From Asparagopsis taxiformis (taxonomy: Eukaryota; Rhodophyta; Florideophyceae; Bonnemaisoniales; Bonnemaisoniaceae), in contig JALQPE010002106.1 of assembly GCA_030407315.1 (NCBI GenBank), positions 1 to 64,000 on the forward strand: a stretch of DNA of 64,000 bases, in the 5' to 3' direction. The notes under the pieces are model-generated. The model made no database searches and was not told the DNA's origin. It was given only the letters and a program-made list of their open reading frames with translations. The position numbers were made by a program, and so were the translations under genes. Below are positions 21,501 through 30,617 of this stretch, one piece after another; within the stretch, counting starts at the first letter, position 1, and each line of letters begins with the position of its first letter.

Positions 21501-22655
21501 CATGTCTGCAAACTGCAAAAGGCTCTATACGGACTCAAACAAGCTCCGAGGCAGTGGCATGCTAAGATCGATGACTTTCTCATTTCACAGCTCGACTTCC
21601 AGAGCTCTCCGTACGATCCATGTTTCTACGTCAGGTATCGTGACGACTCTATGATCATCATTGCACTATACGTCGACGATATTCTTCTTGCTTCAAGCAG
21701 TAGAGATATGTTGGATGAGCTGAAAGCAGAGTTCAGCAAGCGTTTCGAGATGAAGGATTGTGGTAGAGCTCGGGTATGTCTTGGACTAGAGATTGCGCGC
21801 AACAACTCGAAAGGACTGCTACACTTGAACCAGTCTCGCTACGCTGAGAAGGTATTGGAACGGTTTGGAATGGAAAATGCAAGTCCGGTTGTTACGCCAA
21901 TGCAAGCTCAGATCTCCGTCGCGGATACCGAAACTGAGCCCATAGACTCTACGCTCTATCGCAGAGCAATTGGCAGCCTGATGTACCTAGCGGTGGGAAC
22001 TCGCCCTGACATCGCATTTGCCGTTGGGAGACTTGCACAGTTCGTTGAGGCCCCGACAAAAGCTCTCTGGGTAGCCGTTAAACGTGTCCTACGCTACATC
22101 GCTGGTACACGGGACTTTGGCGTGATGTATAAAGCTACAGCAACACTTGCACCAGTCGGGTACAGCGACTCGGACTGGGGCGGTTGTACTATCAACCGGA
22201 AGTCGACCAGTGGCTATGTCTTCAAGATGGCTGGAGGAGCGGTGAGCTGGAAGTCTCGTAAGCAAGGCTGTGTAGCCCAGTCTTCCTCAGAAGCCGAATA
22301 CATGGCTCTCAGTGCAGCAGTGAAGGAGGCAATCTGGCTGAGAAACATCGTTGGTTTCAGCAGCAGTACAAATCCTGCAGATCCTATCCTCATCAATGGG
22401 GATAATCAAGGATCTATCAAAATGGCTAGGAACGATGCTTCTGGAACCCGCACAAAGCATATCGACATTCGGTATCACTTTGTCCGGGATTGCCTCCTCG
22501 AAGGGATGTTCGATATCGACTACTGTCCAACATCTGATATGATAGCGGATGTCCTCACTAAGCCTCTGCAAAGGATTCAGTTCGTCAAGCTTCGTGAACT
22601 TATGGGGGTAACTACCAAATCATTAATCGAGAAGGTCAAAGAGGGGGAGTGTTGA
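18573..22655 (+). CDS. copia Gag-Pol polyprotein, intact
   Basis: Single 1,360-codon frame encoding the whole copia polyprotein. Gag N-terminus with YSNFHSWKQKMELILG; zinc knuckle CTHCGRTNHTEPYC near residue 222. Protease active-site region WYIDSAATSHMTF near 300. Integrase has an HHCC region (WHERLGHV...CEGCITGKMPR, 436-480) and catalytic D, D, E in HTDLAGPM (about 503), SDGGGEFF (about 567) and NGVAERMN (about 603). Reverse transcriptase has YVDDILLAS near 1033. RNase H has YSDSDWGG, SSEAEYMAL and DNQGSIKMARND (about 1195-1285). The order PR-IN-RT-RH is diagnostic for copia. Gag and Pol share one frame with no shift, and the stop overlaps the 3' LTR start. Start ATG has a good context (GCCATGG). 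Confidence 0.97.
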   Translation: MESTSSGIRIEKLDYSNFHSWKQKMELILGHREVDEMIDPDLRPPRPAEQEALSKWLRKDKTARMTIGITLSDEMLKNVSHTTTALEMWQEICNVHQRHTLLNKLAARRDFYTATMKTGEQMLVYINRVRQMASVLSSMGVIIDDKEMAMAVLNGLPSSFQTLITALDAIGDEDPTFTFDKVRSLLLQEERRASILKPGSSSSDSAALLSRSGKQPGSNRKKCTHCGRTNHTEPYCWQKYGRPSRSRPARSKPSAMVTLTDSEGNPPSNSVSASTFHNDEEKEYVCLMSTTPGSLHTSTWYIDSAATSHMTFDRSMFVSYKEITPFSVTLGDKSTSMAVGRGDVRLMISLYGEIKQCILRDVLHVPSFVFSLISVSTLTTRGISVQFNNNTVILTQNNKPIATGRRSKGLYAIDLFWSEAPKDHVQQTACVASLQLWHERLGHVNKSGISRMEQLSAVKGLRIKSQKSDAGAPCEGCITGKMPRAAIPKLSETRASELLQLVHTDLAGPMEVLSKGGARYFVTFIDDKSRWLTVYPLHRKSDCFDSFQRFLRIAETQTGCKLRQLRSDGGGEFFSNDFTSFLDSKGIKRQNTCAYTPQQNGVAERMNRTLKDQIRAMLHHSNTPFEFWAEALSCAAYIRNRVTSRSLPTGNTPYEIWYGRKPSIAHMRTFGSRCWYKTPDKLLQTLDLRAKEAIMLGYASSQKAYKLWDTANEKVVVSRDVVFDELQKKRLPSSDTDYNSVDAAPESNTEPWDGDSKSGLSTKQDTPPSSHSDSDSDTNAPQPQSPPPTPSASTDESLLNAPRKSSRSRKPPGEWWKTTALVSTTADTTPEHLLTFTEVTKGEEKDLWIEAIQSEMDSLEANGTWILVPRSEALNLLTSKWVFKRKDVVSETGEHSIKHKARLVTRGFQQKYGIDYSETYAPVVQFCTLRMFFALIVHHDLHCDQMDVKTAFLYGDLEQDIFMEQPEGFIDSKHPDHVCKLQKALYGLKQAPRQWHAKIDDFLISQLDFQSSPYDPCFYVRYRDDSMIIIALYVDDILLASSSRDMLDELKAEFSKRFEMKDCGRARVCLGLEIARNNSKGLLHLNQSRYAEKVLERFGMENASPVVTPMQAQISVADTETEPIDSTLYRRAIGSLMYLAVGTRPDIAFAVGRLAQFVEAPTKALWVAVKRVLRYIAGTRDFGVMYKATATLAPVGYSDSDWGGCTINRKSTSGYVFKMAGGAVSWKSRKQGCVAQSSSEAEYMALSAAVKEAIWLRNIVGFSSSTNPADPILINGDNQGSIKMARNDASGTRTKHIDIRYHFVRDCLLEGMFDIDYCPTSDMIADVLTKPLQRIQFVKLRELMGVTTKSLIEKVKEGEC
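22641..22649 (+). promoter_or_regulatory. copia-M polypurine tract
   Basis: GAGGGGGAG directly before the 3' LTR, the plus-strand primer position; it overlaps the last codons of gag-pol. Confidence 0.85.
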
Positions 22656-23137
22656 AGCACTGGAATTGGCCCTGAGGGGCTCAATTACGTGAGAAAACTT
22701 TGACCCTCGATTTCTCCTAGAAGGAGTGCTCTAGGCGCTCCGAAACCTATCTCATCGTGTTCAGTGTGCCCGAATTAGTCGGGTAGCAACTTCTCCGAAG
22801 CTTCTACGACCTTTCTTCATGGAGATATTAGCGTCTGAAGTTTCAATTTGTTTGTCATGGTTTCAATTAGTAATTAGAAATGCCAAGATGGGTTGCCATC
22901 ATGGCAGAGGGAAAATGTTATGATAAGTGTACACGTGTGGATGATATGATAGAGAAGCCCACGTGTACCAGATTGGCAGCGGGTGCTTGCTAGGACAGAC
23001 TGTCAGTGACAGTCTGTCTGGAGCAGCCTTGAACAGGCTGTCCTTAGCACCGCCGGCGCACCTCGGCGAGAATACAAATTATGTAGTGAGCTCGCAGATT
23101 CAGTAAACGCTCGGTAAGCGACCAATTCGTTTCAACA
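22650..23137 (+). repeat. copia-M 3' LTR
   Basis: 488 bp, essentially identical to the 5' LTR, followed by the target duplication ACGAA at 23138-23142. Confidence 0.97.
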
Positions 23138-23142
23138 ACGAA

Positions 23143-23449
23143 TGTATCAGAATTGTCAGCGTCACATGCAGTGCGTGCTGCAGCTAGAAAATTCGACAGG
23201 GAGCGCTTGTTTCGATATGAGCCAAATATCGCTCTCGATGTTTTGGAGGGATTCGACTGCCGATGGGATAAAACAGTGGACTTATTAGCACGACATCGAA
23301 TGCTCGATGAAGCACTTGCGGCAAACAGCCACCTTTCAAATCATGGTTTTAAACATGGCCAGTCACATCATTCAACTGCGGGGTTCGTATTGCGCGCTGC
23401 GCTAATTACTCCTGAAGCACCACTAGGGGGGCATAGACGGGGGAATTAG
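23143..23449 (+). pseudogene. small unknown ORF disrupted near its start by copia-M
   Basis: Open frame in which the first Met after the insertion is at 23153 (MSASHAVRAAARKFDRERLF). Removing copia-M and one copy of the duplication joins an ATG at 16713 in frame to this ORF, giving about 104 codons. The element therefore appears to have landed three codons into a small ORF. The product is basic, helical-looking and has no recognised family. Whether it was ever a gene is uncertain. Confidence 0.35.
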
Positions 23450-24659
23450 CCCTGGAAAATAAGATGGAAACGAGGCCTGTACCGACGCCCAATGCCAATA
23501 CACGCGGGGTCGATGAACAATTGAGACGTCGTTCGGATGCTCAGATGTGCAAGTCAAAGTAGGGAAGAACAAAGCAATCGGTATTGGCACGGTAGATGCG
23601 TCGCGCCTGTAGTAAATATACGTTCTGTCGAAGAATCAAGTCCAATGTCTCAGCTTTGTACCGTCTGAGATGGGTTGATAGCACGTGCTACGTGCTGTAC
23701 AGCAAGGTCGTCGCTTGGACATGCATCTTCACAGCGACGTGTATATACATTAGACTCAGTCACCTGCGTGGCATGATTGGATTTGGGCTGGCGATCTGGT
23801 GGAGCGTTGCTTGAATATGAGCGTGTGAGCAAATGTTGTTGGAAGGCGGCGCATCGCACCTACCAGATGGATTGTGAACGAGCTGATGAGCACTGCATTG
23901 GTGGCAACAGCAGGGTACAGGCGAAGATCACAGTATCGTTGGTGGAGACAACAACGGAAGAGTGACGAATGGAGAGACGCATAGTATTCGATCAGATTGC
24001 TGCTGCTGCAAAATTATAGGCTGATGAAGAATATCAACTTCGTTTCTACGACTACTTTCCTGTGCTCTCGTCCTTGCAACGTCATGAGCGCTTGCCCTCG
24101 CACGGAGCTATTGGCATCCAATCCACGCTCTATATCTATCAGCCATGGCTTTTATCTCGCACTTTGCACAGATCCAAGCAACTGGAATCAACAACTACCA
24201 GTTCTAAGTGCCGGTCAAAGTTAAAAATGTATAGGAAAGATGTCTTATGTGGTGGTATTACTATGGCAGAGGGATGCGGTGCGTTTGACATGAGGGATTA
24301 TGCGAGAGTGTGCACGGCACAGAAGTTAGATAAATAGAAACACGGTGCACATATAATTTTCTATAAAATAAATGAAGTTAATTTCACCGACTACTAATTG
24401 TGGTAGGATCGAATTGTCTTGGAAACTACCAATACGGTGGTAGCCAGACTTGAAGGCAGAAACGAACAGAGCTGTCACAAGCTGTCTAGCGATCATAATG
24501 AGCAGGGCAGTGATGTACTTGACATTGTCAGCGCAATTCTACCCAGTCAGTCAATACCTTCATCGCATTGGCCAGAATTCAATCAACTTATAATTAATCA
24601 ATCAACTTCGAAAAATTTTCAGATTCTGTTTTCGAAAGTACGTTCTGTGCATATCGAAA
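23450..24659. other. no confident gene; short unassigned ORFs
   Basis: Coding-like stretches without a recognised family: about 24008-24337 on the plus strand (contains QLRFYDYFPVLSSLQRHERL, stop at 24337) and 24419-24679 (contains EGRNEQSCHKLSSDHNEQGS), which runs into the gypsy truncation point. Otherwise AT-rich with no repeat that I could detect. Confidence 0.35.
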
Positions 24660-27600
24660 TCAGTGTTGGTAGCGCGTAAGCGTAAGCTCGAACGGCGACG
24701 TATTCGTCGAGCGGTGTATCGCGCGATTGTAGGCGTACGCTAGCGCATCCAAATGCTCATCCCAGTCCTTTCGCTCTTCGTCGACGTAATGGCGCAGCGT
24801 CGCGACGATGGTACGATTCATTCGCTCGACTTGTCCGTTCGATTGCGGATGATACGTCGTCGTGAATATGTTTCGCGTTCCCATAAGCGCGCACGTTTCC
24901 TGAAATAACTTCGAGCGAAACTGCGGTCCGTTGTCAGAAAGCAGCGTGCGCGGCGGTCCGTATACAAAGACCCAGTCTCTGCAAAAGGCCTTCGCGACGG
25001 CGAGCGCAGATACGCGTCCAAGCGCGATGAGTCGGCAAAGCTTGCTATAGCGGTCTGCGATTACGAGTACGAAGCGGCGTTGGCGCGGAGTCTCGGGTAG
25101 CGGACCCAGAATATCGATGGCGACGTCTTCGAGCGGGCGCGTTGCTGGAAAGAGCTTCAGGGCGTTCGTGTGGCGATATTGCGTAACGCGATTACGTGCG
25201 CACGCGTCGCACTGTCTCACGGTAGTGTAGACGTCTACGCTCATCATCGGCCAGTAGTATGCGCGTCGAATTGCGTCATACATGCGTCGCGCGCCCGGAT
25301 GTCCTGCGGTTACCGCGTAATGGTTAGCTCGCAGAATGCGCCCCTTAATTGCTTCGGGCACGACTATCTGCGTGGCGCCGTCGAGCGGCGCGGTCATCAT
25401 ATGTATCCCGTCGGGGGACAGGTGAAAGCGCGACTGCGGCTCGGTTTCGACGTCGCGTTTCGCGTTTTGGCAGAACTCGTCCGTAGCCTGCTCGCGTATC
25501 CACTCGTCAGCGGATACGGGTGGTTCGATACATGCTCGAGATGTCAGCAGACAATCCAGGCTAGGATAATATTCGGCGTAGTCGCATAGTAGCGCGGCGT
25601 CGGCTCGAACGTAAGCGTCCGCGTGCGGTTCGACGATGTTCGCGGCGCCGAAGCAGGGTATCTCGTCCGGTATTTCCGTTTCGTCGCCGCTTCGCGTGGC
25701 CATTCGCGAGAGCGCGTCGGCGATAACATAGCGTTTACCCTTTTTATATTCGACGTCGAACTCGAACTCGGCGAGTCGCAATCGCCAGCGCGCGAGTCGT
25801 CCTTCCGCGGAGGTCATATTTAGAATCCAGCGCAGCGAATTATGGTCCGTGCGAACCGTGAACTTCCGTCCTTCTAGATATGCGCGTAATAGTAACACAG
25901 CCCATACCACTGCGAGGCATTCGCGTTCCGTCGTCGAGTAATTGCGCTCCGCGTCGTTAAGCGTGCGCGACCAGTATCCGACTGGATGTAATACGTCGTC
26001 GTCGGCGTCTAACTGTAGTAACGCGCACCCGATTTGTCCTTGCGACGCGTCGGTGTCGAGCACATACGGGTGCCCTTCGCGCGGCAGGCGGAGGATAGGC
26101 GGAGATAGCATCGCTTGTCGCAATGATTCGAATGCGCGCGTTTGCTCCGGCGTCGGCGCGGGTAGGTTATCTCCTTGGTCCTTCTTCAGCAGCTGCGTAA
26201 GCGGCGCTGCTACGAACGCGAATTTTTCAACGAATCGGCGGTATACGTTGCACGTCCCCAGGAAGCTGCGCAGTTGCGTTTTCGTCGTCGGATACGTCGC
26301 ATCGCGCAGCGCGTCGCATTTCGTCGTCGGTACGGATAGCTTCCCCGGCGAAATAGTATGTCCCAGGTAGTCTACCGAGCGCTTGAAGAACTCAGTCTTC
26401 GCGAATTTAAGCGAAACGCCAGCGCGTCCGAGGATTCCCAGTATCTCATCGACGTGATGCACGTGCGCGTTTACGTCGGCGGAGAAGATGATTACGTCAT
26501 CCAGGTAGACTAGGCAGTGTTGCCATTTCACGTTCGCGAGCAAGATATCGAGCGCGCGCTGAAACGTCGCGGGCGCATTCGATAGTCCGAAGGGAATACG
26601 GCGGAAGCGATACGTACCAACATGCGACGTAAACGTAGTCTTATCGCGGTCGGCGTGCGCTACCGGGATTTGCCAGTATCCCGAGTTGCAGTCCGGTGTA
26701 GTGAAAACCGTCGCGTTACCGAGCGAGTCGACGCAATCGTCCATGCGCGGGATCGGATACGCGTCCTTCACGGTAGCGGCGTTTAAGCGGCGATAGTCGA
26801 TGCAGAAGCGGGAAGTCCCGTCCTTCTTGGGTACGACTACGACCGGGCTTGCCCATTCCGATGTAGCAGGTTCGATCACTCCAGCGCGGAGCATCTTATC
26901 CACTTGCGTACGGATAATTTCGCGCGACGCGTGTCCGGCGCGGTACGGCGGTTGGTTGACGGGGGTCGACCCCGGAACTAATTCGATGCGGTGCTCTGTC
27001 GCGTGGATGGCTCCGAGCGTGCCATTCCACATGTGCTCGTGCTTCCGCAGCATCTCGATAATTCGCGCGTGTAGGTCGTCGTCTACTCGCTCATCGCGTA
27101 GTGTCGCGCGTAAGAGGTCTTCCCAATGCGGCGTCGCGCTCGCAATTCCGTCGGCTTCGCGCAGGTCCGGCGGGTTCGTCGCGTTGCATGGCGTCGCATC
27201 GTCGGGCGGTCGGTCTTGCGGAGTCGGCGCTTCTTGTGCAACTTGTAGGCAACCTACGGGGTTGGGCACTGCGGCGCCCACCTTCATGCCTTTGGGCAAT
27301 ACCTGGAGGCGGGTGCCGGCGTTGTGCACTTGCACACTGAAGGGCACGTTCCTTTTAACTTGCGTTTCACCGTTGGCTAGACGAAGCAACTTCTGCCCAT
27401 AGAGGTCGGTCGTGGGTATCATGATGCAGCGTCCGTCAGCGCCCGTGGTGACTTCGATAGCTTGCGTCGCGTGCGGCGGAATCGACGTGCGGCGCGCAAC
27501 GCGGATTGGTGCGAAATCTGTTGGTCGGGTAGTCTTGGGGGTCGGTGCGCGGCGCGGTTTCGTCGGCGTGCGTGGGAGCATCGGAACGTGGTCCCCATAG

Positions 27601-28025
27601 CGGGTTCGCAACGCGCGCTGCGGCCCAGTATAGATCATCCGAACCACGCGGTCGATGAAGTCCGCTCCCAGAATGCAAGGGACGGATAAGCGCGGCATCA
27701 CCAGGAAAGTTTGAAGGTGCGCGCGGGCACCTAGAAGAACGCTAAGTCGCAATGACGCGTTCGGCGCGAGGCGTCGTCCATTCGCGTCGATAATCGCGCA
27801 GCGCAGCGTCGGCGGCGTAGCGAGGCGCTTCCAATCAGCGCCTAGTACGTTCTCGCGAATGAGGCTCGGGCCCGCGCCGGTATCAAGCACAGCGGTCACC
27901 GCGGTGGCCGTGCGTAGATTATATCCGACGCGAATCTCGAGCTTGTAGTTCGCGGTAGGGGTCTGAAACAGGACCACTGTTTCGGGTGGTAACGGAGGCG
28001 GTTTTTCGCGCGGCGGTTGCGTCAT
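24660..28025 (-). CDS. gypsy Pol: protease, RT, RNase H, integrase (C-terminus missing)
   Basis: 1,121-codon frame in the gypsy domain order. Aspartic protease VLDTGAGPSL near residue 50. Reverse transcriptase with YRRLNAATVKDAYPIP and the active site VYLDDVIIFS near 510. RNase H with DTDASQGQIG near 655 and RTDHNSLRWI. Integrase zinc-binding HHCC (HPGARRMYDAI...CDACARN, about 912-942) and catalytic residues in AIDILGPL (970), LLSDNGPQF (1029) and GQVERMNRT (1066). The frame ends at SPFELTLTRYQH, right after the core, where host or other sequence begins, so the DNA-binding C-terminal domain is absent. Up to that point there is no stop or shift, which implies recent truncation. It lies 44 bp downstream of gag in a different frame. 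Confidence 0.93.
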   Translation of the reverse strand: MTQPPREKPPPLPPETVVLFQTPTANYKLEIRVGYNLRTATAVTAVLDTGAGPSLIRENVLGADWKRLATPPTLRCAIIDANGRRLAPNASLRLSVLLGARAHLQTFLVMPRLSVPCILGADFIDRVVRMIYTGPQRALRTRYGDHVPMLPRTPTKPRRAPTPKTTRPTDFAPIRVARRTSIPPHATQAIEVTTGADGRCIMIPTTDLYGQKLLRLANGETQVKRNVPFSVQVHNAGTRLQVLPKGMKVGAAVPNPVGCLQVAQEAPTPQDRPPDDATPCNATNPPDLREADGIASATPHWEDLLRATLRDERVDDDLHARIIEMLRKHEHMWNGTLGAIHATEHRIELVPGSTPVNQPPYRAGHASREIIRTQVDKMLRAGVIEPATSEWASPVVVVPKKDGTSRFCIDYRRLNAATVKDAYPIPRMDDCVDSLGNATVFTTPDCNSGYWQIPVAHADRDKTTFTSHVGTYRFRRIPFGLSNAPATFQRALDILLANVKWQHCLVYLDDVIIFSADVNAHVHHVDEILGILGRAGVSLKFAKTEFFKRSVDYLGHTISPGKLSVPTTKCDALRDATYPTTKTQLRSFLGTCNVYRRFVEKFAFVAAPLTQLLKKDQGDNLPAPTPEQTRAFESLRQAMLSPPILRLPREGHPYVLDTDASQGQIGCALLQLDADDDVLHPVGYWSRTLNDAERNYSTTERECLAVVWAVLLLRAYLEGRKFTVRTDHNSLRWILNMTSAEGRLARWRLRLAEFEFDVEYKKGKRYVIADALSRMATRSGDETEIPDEIPCFGAANIVEPHADAYVRADAALLCDYAEYYPSLDCLLTSRACIEPPVSADEWIREQATDEFCQNAKRDVETEPQSRFHLSPDGIHMMTAPLDGATQIVVPEAIKGRILRANHYAVTAGHPGARRMYDAIRRAYYWPMMSVDVYTTVRQCDACARNRVTQYRHTNALKLFPATRPLEDVAIDILGPLPETPRQRRFVLVIADRYSKLCRLIALGRVSALAVAKAFCRDWVFVYGPPRTLLSDNGPQFRSKLFQETCALMGTRNIFTTTYHPQSNGQVERMNRTIVATLRHYVDEERKDWDEHLDALAYAYNRAIHRSTNTSPFELTLTRYQH

Positions 28026-28069
28026 CGCGCGTCGCGTATCCGTTGAGGGGAGAGGAGTCGGCCCACCCG

Positions 28070-30040
28070 CTACGACTCCTCGTAGGCGTTTCCCGGGTCT
28101 TCTGCGAAGCGAACCGAGTGGGGCGTGAGCTGCTCGCCGTCGTGCGCGTCGTCTTCGCGCGTGCGTTCGCTTTCGCGCTCGCGTGCGTCATCGTCCGCGG
28201 AAACTTCGAAAACCTGAACGTTACGCTGCAGGTTCAGTTCTTCGGGCGTTAGGCGCGCGTGACTATGCATCTCGCGAATTGCGGCCTGTTGCTCGGATGA
28301 GAGCAGCGGGCAGCTTACCATGGGGTGTCCAAACTTCCGGCATATCAGACAGCGGAACGCCGCTGTGCGAGACGTGTCGGCCGGTGCCGTCTGTCTCACG
28401 ATAGGCGGTGGGTAAGTTGCGCGCGGTATGTGCGCCGTGTACGGTCCCGCGCGTCCGCGTTCTCGATCGTCGTTATGCGCAAAGCGTCGCGGGCGGTCGG
28501 CGGGCGATGCGTCGCGAGAGCGTGGCGTGCGATAATTCGACGAAGGGGTTCCAAGCGAGGTTGGACTTCGCATGGGGCTCGGGGTCGAGAACTTCCGTTC
28601 GCGCGGAGCGTGCGGCGTCGCGGCGGAGGTTGAGACGTTTGGCGATGAGAAGCCTGATGGCGGGGTATGCCCCACGGTCAGCGCTTGCATCGTTGGTGTC
28701 TCCTCCTCTTCCACGTAGAGCGCAGGCGTTCGTCGCAGTAGCGGTCGCGCGCTCGTCGTCGGCGTCATCGCTCGGTGCGTGTCCCCGTGGCTCTGCGCCA
28801 TAGCGACTAGCTCTCGAAAGGTGTATCGACGCGGGTCGCGAGACAGCGCGTCCCGTACGAGGTGTTGCGCATAGGGTCGTAGACCATCGACGAAAATAGA
28901 AACAAGCGTTCGCTCGCTAAACGCATCGCCGCAGCGCAGCGCGCGGCGTCGTAGTCTCGTAGCGAATTGCGTTTCGGTTTCCTTCGGGTCTTGCGTTTGT
29001 TGCGCCACATCGCGATACGCTTGCGCGACGTCGCCTTCGCGCGCATAGGTCAGCAGGAGCCACTGAACGGCTTCCGCGTAGCACGTAATCGAATCGACGC
29101 CCGCGCGCGAGCCTCGGAACGTTCGTCCCACGTACGTTTGGAACGTGTCGCGCGCCTCGTCGGCGAGGAAATACTTGAGAATCGGCAACGCTGCGCCTTC
29201 GGATACGCCGGTGTCGTCGCATGCGCTCTTGAAATACTTCAGGAACGATAGCACGGCGATTCCGTCAGCGCCCGTGAAATTCTCCCCTTGCATCGAATGG
29301 CGCACCATTTTCGCAGTGTTAGCCAATTCGCTCGCAATTGCTCGGTTAAACGCGCGGTCCGTATTACGCAAGCGATACGTGCGGTACGAAAGCGCGCGCG
29401 TGAACAGCTCGTTCAACGGCTGGATCTCTACCAGCCCGGGATGTGCGGGTCCAATGTCGCTATCCGAACGCGGGTGGTCGTCGAATGACAGGTCCTGGCG
29501 CGCCAGTTCCAGCCATCCTTCGGGGTCCGCGTCGCGCGCGTAGTTCGTAGGGGTCGCGCGCGCTGCGGTTCGCGTTCGGTTTTCGCGCGCAGCGACGTTC
29601 GCGCGTTCAATATTTTGCTCCTCGCGGGAGTCCATCGTAGTGACGATTAGGTTGTGGACTTGAGCCCTCATCTGAGCCGTTAGTCCACGCGATTGGCCCT
29701 TGATGGCGCGGTCCACTGCAGCTCGTACTTCAGCCTGGAGCATGCATTGGAACGTAGGGTCGTCCACTACTTGTCGAACCAAGCTCGGAAGCGTTGCGGA
29801 CGGCGTAGCGTGCACGTCAGAAACGCGGAACTCGGCTTCGCGCTTCGTTGCGGCGCCATCGTCGGACGTTTGCGCGTCGTCGTCGATGCTCGCGAGCGCT
29901 TGCGTCGGTAACGGCGGCCACGGAGAAGCGGTAGGGTCAGGGATATGTGAAGCGACCAGCGCGTCGACTGCGTGCGTTTGCGACGCGACTGGCGGCGGTT
30001 CGGTCGGCGCGTTCGATCGCTCGGGCGCGGATGGATCCAT
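28070..30040 (-). CDS. gypsy Gag with zinc knuckle
   Basis: 656-codon ORF upstream of pol. Pro/Ala-rich N-terminus, a helical middle region with the retrotransposon-gag signature (FLKYFKSAC..., DEARDTFQTYVG, LLLTYAREGDV, ETQFATRLRRRALRCGDAFS), an Arg/Ser/Pro-rich linker and one CCHC knuckle, CLICRKFGHPMVSC, near residue 565. The tail is acidic. Together these identify a Ty3/gypsy capsid-nucleocapsid protein. Full length, no disruption seen. Confidence 0.92.
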   Translation of the reverse strand: MDPSAPERSNAPTEPPPVASQTHAVDALVASHIPDPTASPWPPLPTQALASIDDDAQTSDDGAATKREAEFRVSDVHATPSATLPSLVRQVVDDPTFQCMLQAEVRAAVDRAIKGQSRGLTAQMRAQVHNLIVTTMDSREEQNIERANVAARENRTRTAARATPTNYARDADPEGWLELARQDLSFDDHPRSDSDIGPAHPGLVEIQPLNELFTRALSYRTYRLRNTDRAFNRAIASELANTAKMVRHSMQGENFTGADGIAVLSFLKYFKSACDDTGVSEGAALPILKYFLADEARDTFQTYVGRTFRGSRAGVDSITCYAEAVQWLLLTYAREGDVAQAYRDVAQQTQDPKETETQFATRLRRRALRCGDAFSERTLVSIFVDGLRPYAQHLVRDALSRDPRRYTFRELVAMAQSHGDTHRAMTPTTSARPLLRRTPALYVEEEETPTMQALTVGHTPPSGFSSPNVSTSAATPHAPRERKFSTPSPMRSPTSLGTPSSNYRTPRSRDASPADRPRRFAHNDDRERGRAGPYTAHIPRATYPPPIVRQTAPADTSRTAAFRCLICRKFGHPMVSCPLLSSEQQAAIREMHSHARLTPEELNLQRNVQVFEVSADDDARERESERTREDDAHDGEQLTPHSVRFAEDPGNAYEES

Positions 30041-30617
30041 CGGCGCGGTTGCGTTCGATCGTCGCCTAGGGAAAAGGGAAAAGGGGATGATGGGGAAGGA
30101 GAAAGGGGAATTCGGCGCGCGTCAAAATCTCGCGTCGGCGCGTCGAAAAATTGGCAAGTAAAAAGGGAAGCGCTCCCCGAAAATTGTCTGCGTATCGGGC
30201 GCGCGTAGTAAGGGTGAGGGGGACGAGTTCGCTCGCAGGAGGGCTTCTTCCTCGCTCGGAACGCGTGAAGACGGGTCTCGATCGCTCGCGAACCCAATAT
30301 TTTCGGCACCGCCGAACCCGCGTTAGGGTTGCGAACTAGCGCGCGCACGCGCTGCGTCTTCGATCGCGTCGTTCCGCGCGGCGAATCGTCGTAGTAGAGG
30401 TAGGGTAGTTATACAAACCAGAGAGGCTATAGCACCGCTTCCGGGATAGCGATACGCGCGCGCGCGTCAATCGCCCTCGCTGTCGCGCACGACGAACGGA
30501 TAAAAGAAGAATTAGAGTAAGCGATAGGTTTGGCGTCCCGTGTTTTCCCTAAGCGGAGTTTCTGTGCTTCGCTGAGTTCGCACGTCGGTTCGCGCAATTC
30601 TAGGTCGAGAGACCAGT
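30041..30617 (-). other. gypsy-R leader and primer-binding site
   Basis: Untranslated leader between 5' LTR and gag. Two bases inside the LTR, TGGTCTCTCGACCTAG (minus strand, 30600-30615) has the TGG start expected for pairing with a tRNA 3' CCA; I cannot name the tRNA. No ORF of interest. Confidence 0.55.

Larger units (their letters stand above)
16724..23137 (+). mobile_element. complete Ty1/copia element copia-M
   Basis: 6.4-kb element with two 488-bp LTRs, which appear identical where I compared them, a 5-bp duplication ACGAA, primer-binding site, leader intron, accessory zinc-finger ORF, uninterrupted 1,360-codon gag-pol and polypurine tract. All parts needed for autonomous retrotransposition seem present, so this is the youngest copia copy in the window. 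Its leader differs from those of copia-L and copia-R and has no 24-bp minisatellite unit. Confidence 0.97.
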
